Part shown: positions 12,599 through 23,905 of the stretch, piece by piece
How the letters are laid out: the number at the start of each line of letters is the position of its first letter
Position numbering within the stretch: the stretch's first letter is position 1
Source of the DNA: Aldrovandia affinis
Taxonomy: Eukaryota; Chordata; Actinopteri; Notacanthiformes; Halosauridae
Reading direction: 5' to 3'
DNA: 64,000 nt
Assembly (NCBI GenBank): GCA_029706075.1
Contig: JAINUG010000037.1
Span: 2,159,127 to 2,223,126 of the forward strand
The notes under the pieces: generated by a model
Databases searched by the model: none
What the model was told of the DNA's origin: nothing
The model's input: only the letters and a program-made list of their open reading frames with translations
Program-made: the position numbers and the translations under genes

Positions 12599-12792
12599 TC
12601 GCGTGACTGACCAAGCAGATTTAGGATTGTCTCAAAGAGCAACCCCACCCCCTCTGGGTTGCACGAACTCCTTTCTCACGCAAGCACCAGGGCCAAAGGC
12701 AGCACTGTGGGATACGACGGGTTTGCGACAGATTGAACGCTGAAACATTCGCCAATACGACATAGCCAAATGTATTGCGTACAGTTGGCGTG
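12599..12792. promoter_or_regulatory. Proximal XRE cluster, upstream half
   Basis: Three AHR/ARNT sites lie within 194 bases: 12599-12605 (TCGCGTG), 12677-12683 (CACGCAA, which reads CTTGCGTGAGAAA on the minus strand) and 12786-12792 (TGGCGTG). The middle site matches the extended high-affinity dioxin element, including the GAGAA flank. A further bare GCGTG core sits at 12856-12860. The block lies about 3.4-3.6 kb upstream of the CYP1A TATA box and is the best enhancer candidate in the window. Sequence match is direct; inducibility is inferred from the family. Confidence 0.6.
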
Positions 12793-13134
12793 GCGTAATC
12801 TGATTTAGTGCTGGCGCGGAATAAAAATGACCTGGCGCATTTAGTATGTGTATGCGCGTGCAATGGAGAGCGGTCCATTGAGCTTTCAGTTGCATCTGAG
12901 ACCGATCTTCCTTAGTGCATGACTGCGCACGAAATGATGGAGAAGATAGATTGTTTGTACCTCAGAATAAGATTAATTTGTCCAGTGTTAATCGATTAAT
13001 CTTTTCAGAAAAAGATAAAGCGATTGTTATATTATGCGGACTATTTGCTTACTAGACACCCATAGCCTCTTACATACTTTTCATTTAGGCTACGTATTGT
13101 CCTTAGATACAGGTTGACAGAGCATTGCATTTAA

Positions 13135-13250
13135 TGTAGCAGTTCAGGTTAAATGATTTGCTCAGGGACAAAACAGCATGACCTCCCCTGAGATTCGAAT
13201 CTGTGAAAGATTGGGGAAATGTGACGCTTTCCAACCACTAGCCTACAATT
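13135..13250 (-). repeat. tRNA-derived SINE fragment
   Basis: Read on the minus strand, the fragment begins GGCTAGTGGTTGGAAAGC, an A-box-like start. It continues with AGATTCGAATCTCAGG, a B-box with GATTCGAATC, then GTCCCTGAGCAAATCATTTA and ACCTGAACTGCT. That order (tRNA head, then a 'CCTGAGCAA...TTAACCTGAA' body) is typical of fish V-type SINEs. The tail is missing or too diverged to see. Confidence 0.6.
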
Positions 13251-13880
13251 TCGAAGTTTGAGATTAATGCTACTACATTAAACATTAAAAGTAAAATGTG
13301 TTGAAACAATAACATAGCTTTAAATTCACTGACTGACTACTTATGCATCACTAGAATCCCATGGCATTTATTTAAGATGTAGCCTATTAGACCCCGTGCT
13401 ATAGTGCCAATAAGATAACTGAACACCGCCTTCATCTTTTGGAAATGGTACATACAAGAGTTAAAGGGTTAAAAAGCCTATTGCTATTATTAATTTAGCA
13501 GATGCTCCTGTCATGTAGGCGATTTGCAATGCACATTATTGTATCATGCAACCTACACATAAAATGTAGCATATTTTGTGCTGGAACAAATGAATTAAAT
13601 GACTGTAGTAAAAGAGTTAAGAGACTGCAGCAGCAGTGATTCCTGCGAGATCTACAGGGCAATAAATCAAAATCTAATCCCGCCAAATGTTTCTTCGTGT
13701 TTCCGATAGGCAATGACTTTTTGTAGCTCCTCTCGTAATCTTTTTTTTCCAAACTAGAGACAGAAAAGGTACAATGAACTCAGTTATCCTTTCACCCCTG
13801 CAATGCTGACAGATAATTCCCCCCAGCATCCCGAACCGGAGGGAGTGTTGGAGGAAGGGCTGCCGTGGCGAAAGCGCTCT

Positions 13881-13932
13881 CACGCAACTTGGCCAATCTT
13901 TAACCCGAGCGCTAACAGGTGCATGCACGCGA
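13881..13932. promoter_or_regulatory. Proximal XRE pair with CCAAT box
   Basis: CACGCAA at 13881-13887 (AAGTTGCGTGAGAG on the minus strand) and CACGCGA at 13926-13932 flank a TTGGCCAATC motif near 13890. An XRE with the GAGAG flank next to an NF-Y/NF-1 type site is promoter-like architecture. It lies about 2.2 kb upstream of the CYP1A TATA box. A bare GCGTG core also occurs near 13990, and a further full match (CACGCTA) lies at 14460-14466. Confidence 0.55.
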
Positions 13933-14466
13933 TGGTGTTTGACTGTTTTATCACGACTGCACCACCTTGTGATAACTCCTCTCGCTGTGGGCGTGGTCAC
14001 AATTGGAGAGACAGCATTTGAACTACTATATTTACATTTGATTTAATTTTTTGGACTGGAGATATAATTATATTTTTGCATCGTATCGTGATTGTACACT
14101 TGTATCCTCAGTATATGTTTACTTCTTTTCACCACTTTTACATGATATATTGGCAGAATAATTTAGGATAAAGCGCAACATGTAGCCTACTTAATCTTTG
14201 TAATTCCCTATAGTTTAATAGCTATGAAAACATTTATTTAGGCCATAAATTATAAACAAATTGTCAAAAATAAAGAAAATGGGTAAAATCAAGAGCTGCT
14301 TTATTCTTTACTGAATTCCTTCGGTGTAACGTTGAAAAGATAGCGTTTCTACATTGACACTGTGAGTGAGATTTATCAAGCTGTCAAAGGCGAGTCCCTT
14401 CATCAAAAAACACTCCGGGGCTTGAAGTTCTCCCTCCCGGAACATACAGTATACCTTTGCACGCTA

Positions 14467-16100
14467 TCGAAACCCTTTCCTTAATGAGCACGAAAACAAG
14501 ACTTGCCACAGGGATCATGAATAAAAATCAACGCGTAACGATGTGATTAGGCGATTAATGCAGGGGAAACAAGACTATATTTCTTATTCTTCTTCCATGT
14601 AGGCTGCTAAGTTATATTCAAGTATTCGAATTTGAGTTTAAAATGAGTAAATGTCGCACAATCACCAGGCTTGGCTATTTGTGCAATAGCTTAATTTGGA
14701 ATTTAGTATGCTAAATATGCTATTATTGATTAGGTCCGGTTTAATCTGTGTTATAACTGAATCTATTATGCGTTACTATAGCTTGGTAGGCAAAATACTG
14801 TAAAATTTGACTGAAATACATTCAGATAAAATTTTTAGATATTCATACATGCATACATACGTACAATTGAAATTTTGTCTAAGACTGCTACATAATAAAC
14901 CTTAAACCACAATACATAAAATAGGTAATGGTATAGGTTAATTTGCAACAGACATATTAGTGCAAGTTTTTATGTTGGATTATTTATTATGATGTATATT
15001 ATAAATGTATTGCATTGTCAATGAAATGCTCTCTCCGACTGAGATGCAGATGGTGTCCGCTTAAGGTAAGCCTGAACGCAGGTAGGCTACATACTGAATT
15101 TCATGTTCATGTTGACGCAATGGATTCACGTTTTCACTTATTTCACTGAAATAGGTCATACGCTATTAACAAATTTGTTATTTGGTATAATAATAATATA
15201 ATAATAATTATTATAATAATTTATATTATTGTTAATAATAATAATAATTATCATTATCATCATTAAATTGTTGTGTTTTTTTCAAGATGAAAGAAATAAA
15301 AAAATCTTATAAAAGTAATGAAAAGTAACATTTCATTCGCTTGGGGGTAAGATCAAATTGCTTTATAATAATAATAATAATCATCATCATCATCATGGGT
15401 ATCATCACGGTAATATTCTTCTGTCTTTTTTCTTCTTCTAATTATTATTTCTTTATACACATTTATATGAAGGGTTCTATCCTGTGTTAACATTTATAAA
15501 AATATAGCCTCTTGGATAAAAAAAAAAAGTTGCATTTGCTGTTTCATTGGCACGTATTTCATGTATTTGTATCACTTCACTTCAGTTAACTTTGTCGATG
15601 ACTTGCAGCTAGTGGGTCAATACACATTCAATACATTCTATAATGTATTTCAGAATTTAGAATTCTACAATATTGCTAATCAAATTAAGATGGGGCGACG
15701 AGGCGATCTACAGCTATCTTTATTTGGTAAGCCTAATGAAATGCGGGAAAGTGTTTGCAGCATAAACGCTTCAGTCACATAATTATTCGTGTTATTGCTC
15801 AAAATGTACACTGTATTTTTGGAATTGTGATGGCATTGTTTGTTAAACCTCAAAATATGATAAACAAAACCTGTGTGCAATGAAATGATTTGTGCATAGA
15901 CGTTGCATGCATGTTACAATCGATGCAGTTTCTTATTCATTTTGATGATTCCAATCGATCTGTTAAGGCAATTTACTGTGAATAATCGTAACACAGTCTT
16001 TTATGGGCTATGCAATCTCTCATGATAACTGTTCCCTTTGAATCGCCGCGACCTCAAACAATCCCCTGAGCGCCGCTGGGCTTCCAAATACTAGAGAAGA
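14467..16100. other. AT-rich stretch upstream of CYP1A
   Basis: No coding sequence and no XRE match was found in these 1.6 kb. It contains TAA/ATT-type low-complexity runs at about 15183-15260 and TAA/ATC runs at about 15364-15398. The last 1.7 kb before the promoter is therefore free of the sites that crowd the DNA farther upstream. Confidence 0.6.
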
Positions 16101-16101
16101 G

Positions 16102-16156
16102 CACGTGTTACGTCATTCAAATTTTGTCCAATCGAGACGAACAGCGCTCTATAAAA
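16102..16156 (+). promoter_or_regulatory. CYP1A core promoter
   Basis: In order, the segment holds CACGTG (16102-16107), TTACGTCA (16108-16115, a CRE/ATF-like site), CCAAT (16128-16132) and TATAAAA (16150-16156). The spacing between CCAAT and TATA is short. A TATA box at this place predicts transcription starting near 16180, just upstream of the noncoding exon that ends in a clean splice donor. A TATA-driven start is the usual arrangement for CYP1A genes. Confidence 0.75.
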
Positions 16157-16179
16157 GAAACGTTCCTCCATTACATACG

Positions 16180-16328
16180 TACTCAAGGAGTTGGAAACAG
16201 GGAATAGGGATAGAAGTCTCCTCAGCACAACTTCGGTGACAATAGATCTGCATCACAAATCAGAGTTTGGACGTCTCTCAGCATTTGGATCGCTGCTATC
16301 ATTTCATCTTCTACTTTACAACTGAAAG
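16180..16328 (+). other. CYP1A noncoding exon 1
   Basis: This stretch of about 150 bases runs from the predicted start site to the donor AACTGAAAG|GTAACC at 16328/16329. It carries no useful reading frame. Vertebrate CYP1A genes have a short untranslated first exon separated from the coding exon by one intron, which fits exactly here: the intron spans 16329-17104 and the acceptor is TTTCTCTCAACAG. The 5' end is estimated from the TATA box only. Confidence 0.7.
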
Positions 16329-17138
16329 GTAACCTGATCATCATCGTTATCTATAGGGTTGCAACAAAATAGGTAATTAAATAGCCTATAATAAAAAGTA
16401 CAACCGGCCGTTTATTACTCGCATTTATTTTTATTTTTACAAATGTAAGCCATTGCCTATATTTATGTTTGATTAGCTGTCAATAAAGCATATTACTGGC
16501 AATTTAAATGAGAAATAGTTTTTTATATTGCATAATGTTACAGGCAATGAAGTGTTACTTAAAACCGAAGCCGTTTTTTCCAAATTATGCAACAGCCTGT
16601 TGGACAAGTATTGGGAAAAAAAGTTTTGTCTCTGCAAGTGCAATTATAGCGCATTTGTAATCGAGATGTTGACGCGCAAAGCAACCTTTGATACTTTATA
16701 CGGTGGATATTACGTTGCATTAGGATGCTTTTTAAAATTGTCCTGTGGCGAATAAGTGTCAACTGTATGTAAACTGTCACCAGAATTACTTCCATGCATA
16801 AATCAAAGTTTTCATCGGAGTTGGTTTCCTCCCTTTCAATTCCAGGCAGCATCATGCTGCCACACGATAATATTACTGCTCATGCCTAGGTCTCACAAGT
16901 ATGAGTTCGTTAATTGGTTCAGAGCACTTTCAAAACCATGTTTCAATCAATAGCTGATTTAGATTAATTCTGTGCCCTGAAGGGAGCCCTGTACCTCAGA
17001 TGTATCAGATTTGCATGAAAGAAACGAAGAAAGGATAACAGTGCTTTGCAGGATTTTGCCTATTTTTCCCACTTAAAATATTTTACACCTTTTTCTCTCA
17101 ACAGACATTCTGGAAGAGACCTGATTAAATATTTTAAA

Positions 17139-19764
17139 ATGGCGCTGATGAATCTGCCTGTGGTGGGCCCGGTCTTGGTATCGGAGAGCCTGGTTGCTAT
17201 GGCGACGCTGTGCCTGGTGTACCTGCTACTGCGGCTTATGCGCACCAAGATTCCAGAGGGTCTGCAGAGGCTCCCTGGACCGAAGCCCATCCCCATCATC
17301 GGAAACGTGCTGGAGGTGGGCCGCAACCCGCACCTCAGCCTGACCGCCATGAGCGTGCGCTATGGCCCGGTCTTCCAGATCCAGATTGGCATGCGCCCAG
17401 TGGTGGTACTCAGCGGGAGCAACACGGTGCGACAGGCGCTCATCAAGCAAGGGGAGGAATTCGCCGGTCGCCCTGACCTGTACAGCTTTCACTTCATCAA
17501 CGACGGCAAGAGCCTGGCCTTCAGCAGTGACCAGGCTGGGGTTTGGCGTGCCCGTCGCAAACTGGCACTATGCGCCCTGCGCTGTTTCTCCACCATCGAG
17601 GCAAGCAGCTCAGAGTACTCTTGTGTGCTGGAAGAGCACATCACAAAGGAGGCCGAGTACCTGGTGACTCAGCTCAGTACTGCCATGGAGGCCAGTGGGA
17701 GCTTTGATCCCTTCCGCCATATTGTGGTTTCAGTCGCCAATGTCATCTGTGGTATGTGCTTTGGTCGGCGCTACAGCCACGATGACGAAGAGCTGCTGAG
17801 CTTGGTGAACCTAAGCGATGAGTTTGGTCGAGTGGTGGGCAGTGGCAATCCTGCAGACTTCATCCCCTTCCTGCGATTCCTGCCCAGTTGCACCATGAAA
17901 AAATTCATGGCCATCAATGACCGTTTCAATAACTTTGTGCAGAAGATTGTCACAGAGCACTACAGCACCTACGACAAGGTCAGTGTTGAAATGCTCCCTT
18001 ATTTGAATCTTCTCTATATTGGCCAAACATTGTCTTCTCTGGTAGCCATGGTATTCATTGTTTTTTTATGTGTTCCAGAACAATATTCGCGACATCACGG
18101 ACTCCCTCATTGATCACTGCGAGGACAGGAAACTGGATGAGAACTCCAACGACCAGGTTTCTGACGAGAAAATCGTTGGCATTGTCAATGACCTCTTTGG
18201 AGCAGGTGTGTGAAGCAGTTCATTCAAATATTTATTGAATCGTTTCATTAAATCTTGTCCTGATATTATGACATTGATTCATTAGCATTCATCATAATTT
18301 ATTTTCATGCCCAGTATTTATAAAAAAGCATCTGGTTGATTACAGTTGGGCGTGTTTTTGAATGGCTGGATCTATTTTCTCTGTTTCTCCAGGATTTGAT
18401 ACCATCAGCACTGCTTTGTCATGGTCGGTTGTGTACTTGGTTGCCTACCCGGAGGTTCAGGAGAAACTCCATCAGGAACTGAGTAAGTCAAAGCATCATT
18501 CAATTCCAATAAACATTATGATAATTGGATGGAAATGTATCTCATTCTTGCATTTTGGTTTCACAGCAAAATCTCCAGTGTTAATTCAGCGATAACAGAG
18601 TTTATATGAGAGTAATGGGGAATATAATCTATTTAGAGTAAAAATTACTCAACCTTATTTTACTCTGAACATTTTGCTGTGTTTCTTCATTCATAATAGT
18701 CATATTCACAGAATGTATATCGAAGTCTACCGTTCCACATCGTATCTCCTTTCACTGAAATATGTTGTGTGCTTATGGACATTGTCCACTCCTTCTCTCC
18801 CCGTCTTTAGGGAAAAATGTGGGAATGGATCGCTCCCCTCGTATCTCTGACAAACCCAACCTACCTTTCCTGGAGGCTTTCATCATGGAGATCTTCCGCC
18901 ACTCTTCCTTCCTGCCCTTCACCATCCCTCACTGGTGAGTAACAACTATTAAAAATGTCCATCTACGCACTCATACAAGCAAAGCCTCCTATTTTTTTTA
19001 TATCACTAAAATGTATGTTAAAAGAGAGAACATTATGGAAAATATTATGGAAGTCATTAAAATCCCACCTTCAGCACTATTCTGAATATGATATGGTAGG
19101 ATCATGCTAAAGCATGCTAAAGTGGCTGATTTGGTCAACTGACTCATTTTCTGTTTTTCTAGCACCACCAAAGATACATCACTCAATGGATTCTTCATCC
19201 CTAAGGACACCTGCGTCTTTGTCAACCAGTGGCAGGTCAACCATGACCCGTAAGTGTCGTTCATCAATCCTACCTGAATATCATGAGTTAAAATATTATA
19301 TTAATCAGCAACCACACTTTCATTAATGTAAGGACAATTATTCCCATAAGTAATTTTGACTCAGAAGAAGCCAAAAGGATCCTGATGTATTTAAATAATA
19401 TGTACTTTTGCTCAGTTGACCAAAGGCAATTCTCAAGGTACATTATACTTCTCTCGCCTTCTGCAGTACAACGTGGAAGGAGCCCTCCACTTTCAGTCCA
19501 GAGCGTTTCCTGGATGCTGATGGCATGGGTTTCAACAAGTTGGAAGCAGAGAAGGTTCTGGTGTTCGGCCTGGGCAAGAGGCGCTGCATCGGCGAGACCA
19601 TCGGGCGAACCGAGTTTTTCCTCTTTTTGGCCATCCTGCTCCAGAAGATGCGCTTCCACAAAGTGCCCGGGCACCTGCTGGATATGACCCCTGAGTACGG
19701 GCTCACCATGAAGCACAAGCGATGCCAGCTGCGTGCCAGCCTGCGGAAACGGGAGCAGGACTGA
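17139..19764 (+). CDS. cyp1a: Cytochrome P450 1A (six coding exons, 521 aa)
   Basis: Haem monooxygenase of the endoplasmic reticulum that oxidises planar aromatic hydrocarbons and related compounds, with electrons from P450 reductase. Coding parts: 17139-17978, 18079-18205, 18393-18482, 18811-18934, 19163-19249 and 19467-19764. All introns are GT-AG, and the internal exon lengths of 127, 90, 124 and 87 equal those I recall for vertebrate CYP1A genes. Residues 8-31 form the membrane anchor, followed by the proline-rich hinge LPGPKP (45-50). The I-helix oxygen-activation motif AGFDT is at 322-326, ExxR (EIFR) at 379-382, PERF at 434-437, and the haem loop [10 protein letters not shown] at 456-465 with Cys463 as iron ligand. 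The start (MALMNLP) matches the family; an in-frame upstream ATG lies at 17046, inside intron 1, and is not used. Length and all key residues are intact, so the gene looks functional. It could be called CYP1A or CYP1A1; fish normally have one. Confidence 0.97.
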
Positions 19765-20905
19765 GGGTCCGGTTTTCCACTTAATGCTTGCAGTACATTT
19801 GCTGTAATTTGCATTTGTCGACCTTAAATATTAGCGGGTATGAGTCCAGGGCAGACTGAGGAGTCTCACAGGGAACAGTCTCTATTGTTGGGATTCGAGA
19901 ACTAAATCTTACCGTGTCCCTCACATTCTCTGTACGTGCTGCCCCTTTTTTGTAAGAAGGGCAGATGCTAAAGTGAGATTGGACATGTGGTAGGATTGTA
20001 AAATATTCGGGGAAGCATGTGAGGAGCATTGATTTGAGCAACCCTCAGGAAATATTTGCAATTTTCATGTTATGATATTTGCAGAAATAAGATACCTTTG
20101 CTGTCTGTCATAAATAATCCTCAAATTATGTTGTGAATATCAGCTTCCAGGACTCCTGTGCAACCCCAATAAGTGGCCAGTGTGTGTTAAAAGTGGGCCT
20201 GGACCTGGAAGTATTTTTTTAAACCAGGCTAAATGGTTAAATTTAATGTCACTTTCTGTGGTGCTTATTCCATTAACAAACAGATAAATGCTACTCCAAG
20301 ATGGACTGTTAAGGATTGCTAAATTACCTGTTTAACCGCAAGATCAGCAAAGTGAGAGATACCATTAACATATCAGTAGGCAAACATTGAAAGATGAACT
20401 TGAATATCATCTTCTAATTTGGTGACCACTGTCAGTGCCCGTCTACTAAGTGAATCTGTTTGGTGGGGATTATACACACTGAAGCTATTTTACCATAGGT
20501 AGCTTTAATCCCAAAATGTGACACAATGTTTAATGTTGTGAATTATTTAGTGAAGAACTGCTTGTAAATATTTAGAGGGAAACTAGACTGTACAATTCAC
20601 CAGGGAACCTTATGATTTAACATGTTTGTGGCTGTAATTCTTTTATACAATTGTTTTTTAGACTGTCCACATTTTTGTTCATTTATATTCACGTCAGAAC
20701 GGCCATCCATTTAAAATGGCTAAGATGAAGGATGTTTTGTTACATTAGCATGAAGAACAAATACAAGCTATTTTGTAAAGAATATATACTAAAATATGTT
20801 AGCATAGCTATTTATCAATGCTGTGTAATTTAATGCAATACTTGTTTTGTTTTTGTTTTTAAAATGTATCTCTGTGAGATGATTAAAAAAATCATAATCA
20901 TATCA
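19765..20905 (+). other. CYP1A 3' UTR (probable)
   Basis: About 1.1 kb of AT-rich sequence without a gene follows the stop codon. ATTAAA at 20882-20887 is the first plausible polyadenylation signal, and another lies at 20996-21001. A long 3' UTR is usual for fish CYP1A transcripts. The exact end cannot be fixed from sequence alone. Confidence 0.55.
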
Positions 20906-21269
20906 ATGATGTATTTGTTATTTCATCTGGATTCCTCCTTCCTTCACTCAATACAATTAACACAATTTTGACAATTATGAAGCCTTAAATGAATAATTAA
21001 AAAAATACAAATTTAACCATTTATATACTGAAGGGAATTAATTATCCAGAAATTAATTACCACAATTGGCAGCAAATTGCACCACAATAGCTTTATTCAC
21101 CAGTTAAGCAGAAAATTTGAGCTGCACATCATTTTGGTGTACCTATGACACTTTAATATTTTTAAAAAATACTTTAAAGGATGTTAAATCATTCGAAAGT
21201 CCCATTTTTGAAGGCAGAATATCTTGGTAAAGTTTAGTTGTTGTTGATTGCAAATGACCGGCCATCGGC

Positions 21270-21965
21270 TTAACTAGATTATTTACTCACTCTCTGTGGA
21301 ACATTATTCCACAGAGCTTCACGTGCTGCATGCAGCTCAGCATTAGAAACTGTGCATGGTTGTGTACCCCAGACTGTAGACACCTGTACCAAGCCAGAGG
21401 TGCTCCATTTGGGCTCTTGTCAGGCAAAATAAGGTGGCCACTCCATCACACATCTTGTATCTTGCCACGAAAGCCATGACAGCCGTTGATGCTGTCTTGC
21501 ATAAATGGGGGTGGTATCATTTTATACAGGTGCAATGCTGTGTCCTTAACATTCTCAATAGTGCTGTGCAGCCAATGAGCCAATAACTAACGACAAAAGC
21601 AATCTCTATTGTATTGCAGCGTATGCCACCACACTTCCGCATCTGAATCAGCCCTCTTGCATAACTCAATGTGAAATATACCCCTTCCTGTTTGCAGTTG
21701 AATCTCCTATTGTTCTGCCCAGACCAAAAATAATATTGACTCCTCACTTAAACACATTTTGCCAATCTGTATTTGGTCAGTTTCTCTTGGAATTAATTCG
21801 TTCCCAGGTATTACAAACTGTCCTACGTTGGATATTTGGCGCAGTGGCAACATATTGTAGGCTCTGATGCCTTGTTACTTTGTGGGAGATACTCTCACCA
21901 ACACATTGTCCAGGTCTTCCTGCAGCAGTTTTGGTGCCCAAATCTTGAAGAGATGCATAAAACGC
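21270..21965 (-). mobile_element. Tc1-like transposase fossil
   Basis: Translating the minus strand in shifting frames gives blocks of a Tc1-type DDE transposase in the right order. A 'SEESIF' block corresponds to the family DESRF around the second catalytic aspartate region. It is followed by 'MEWPPYF' (family WPPYSPDLNPIEH) and 'EALWNNVPQRVSK' (family LxxEWNNIPQ, near the C-terminus). Several stops and frameshifts interrupt it, so it is dead. Terminal repeats were not located. It differs from the family at 30110-30658, which has 'WLSQSPDLNPTEHLW'. It separates the CYP1A 3' end from the EDC3 promoter. Confidence 0.6.
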
Positions 21966-22860
21966 ATGAAGACTTCCTCAGTTAATTTTCATTGCTCATG
22001 GTTTAGCATTGAAGTTATATTACGAGAAACAAAATATTTTGACTATTTCTTTGTAAATATAAATATATTTCTAGGATAAATGTCTCATCCAATGTATAAT
22101 TATGTATATTATATGTTGCATAATTAATACACGTAGATAGCATACATTTTTTGTATATTGTAGGTAGGAGATTGCGATTCCCATCTTGATTTTGGGTGCT
22201 GTGCCGAGCCAAAAAATGTAATCTTTAATACAGTGAAGTAACTCAAAAGACACCGTTGGTGTATGTACAAATGTTTCTGTATGACTGAAGGTGTTACGCT
22301 CTGATGATGCTTCTGCCAAATACTTTAGAATTCTGCTTTGTAGTCTATATTCTTTGGCCTAAAATAAAAATGCAATTGTTAAATAATCCAGTGCTCCTTT
22401 ATAATAAAATGAATCAACTCATTCGTCTAGTTTGTTGGTTACTGCATATCAGAGCATTTGCAATAAACAAAGATGGGAAAGTCTTCCAGTTACATTATTA
22501 TTCAGTTACATTATTGTTCTTCATATAACACTCGGTCTTGCCACTGTTTACCAAGTCGGTAAATTATACTCCTTCCCCCTAGCACCCTCAATCTCTGTAG
22601 TTAAGGTCCAAGAACGAAGAAAATGTATATATTTTTTTTAGTCCACTTAATCACTTCTTTATGTACGAAGGAAATGGGCTTGTCTTGTGGCTAAGTTATA
22701 AAATAATAATAGGCCCATTGTTAAATACATAAAACACATGTACACTTACAATTTGTAGCAGGACACAGTCGAATTACCCTCTCTGACTTGCAGCTGGCTT
22801 ACTTGCTGGCCATATGCGCGATGTGATGTGAACACAATGTGCCACAGGAAATGAGGCAAG
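21966..22860. other. Intergenic, AT-rich
   Basis: I see no gene, RNA or repeat family that I can support between the Tc1 fossil and the EDC3 upstream region. Confidence 0.5.
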
Positions 22861-23894
22861 AATCACAGTTTTGCCTGAGGAAGTAATTCGCTGGGTCCCA
22901 GTGTAGCTACGACTACCAGCTTCCCATAAAACGTCAAGCTTGGAAAAGGTTCTCGGTACACATTAACTAGTTATTTCCAGAATTTTGACAGCCGGTATGT
23001 ATTTCTTCCTGCTTCTGATTTTTGAAACAACGGGGCCTTGTACTGGTTACAATAGTCAGGCAGGTAGTTTTCCAGTTTAATAAGAAACTAGCTAATGTTA
23101 GCAAGCTAGTAAATAGCGCCGACTGCACTGAAAATGCTACTACAGTTCGCTAGCAGCTAGCTACATTGAAAAGTTAAACTTGACAAGAAATTAACTAGCG
23201 CGAATGTATTTATGTTTCGTATCTGACGTTAGCTGGCCGAACCTGGTTCATATTATGAAACTGAACCCAGCAGTTAAATCATGTTTGAGACGTGAGTAAC
23301 TATCTAGCTAAGTAGCTTAGCTAATGTGCGCGGATTCGTAGCTAACGCAGGACACCATGCCTGGCTGCTGGTTTAGCGCGTGAATGTAGGCCCCACTCAC
23401 GTCACGCCAATGTAAACAACAACAAACGAAATCGAATGTAAGCCGCATGTGCAGGGTTTACGTTAGCTAAACATGTTAGACCAAACTAAGTTATTGTAGT
23501 TAATTCCAGCCTTATTAATCATTGTAATTCTGTAAATGCTATCTAGCTAACTACTTGCTACTGTAAGATAAGCATTAGTTGGCAAGCTAGCCTGAAAGCT
23601 AAGTTTGTGACTTTGGGTCTTAATTAAACTATCAGTATAACGACTGGTATCTATTTGAGCTCGCTGACGTTAGTTGTTCGTTTGTCTTTATGGCTAGTTA
23701 GCGACGTTAGCTTGTTTGCTAGGAGAAGTAAGTTAATGAAGGACTGAAGTAGCTGACTATCTACCACTTTAGGTAAGCTACAGACTATCTAACCATTTAG
23801 ACATTCGTTGTATAGATTGGTTTTAACTGCCTTGCTAGCCAGGTAATATAAACTGCCCGCGTGATGGCCACGTTATCTTTCCTACTTGCCTCAG
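22861..23894 (+). promoter_or_regulatory. EDC3 5' region and likely noncoding exon
   Basis: This kilobase precedes the EDC3 coding exon and is rich in GCTAGC/GTTAGC words, with moderate CpG, as often seen around fish housekeeping promoters. No TATA box stands out. Two splice donors could end a noncoding first exon: GAGAC|GTGAGT at 23291/23292 and TTTAG|GTAAGC near 23772. The acceptor before the start codon is CTTGCCTCAG at 23894, or GTACAG six bases later. An in-frame ATG at 23864 would add a hydrophobic N-terminal stretch if this last intron were retained. Confidence 0.45.
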
Positions 23895-23905
23895 GTACAG
23901 ACAGC

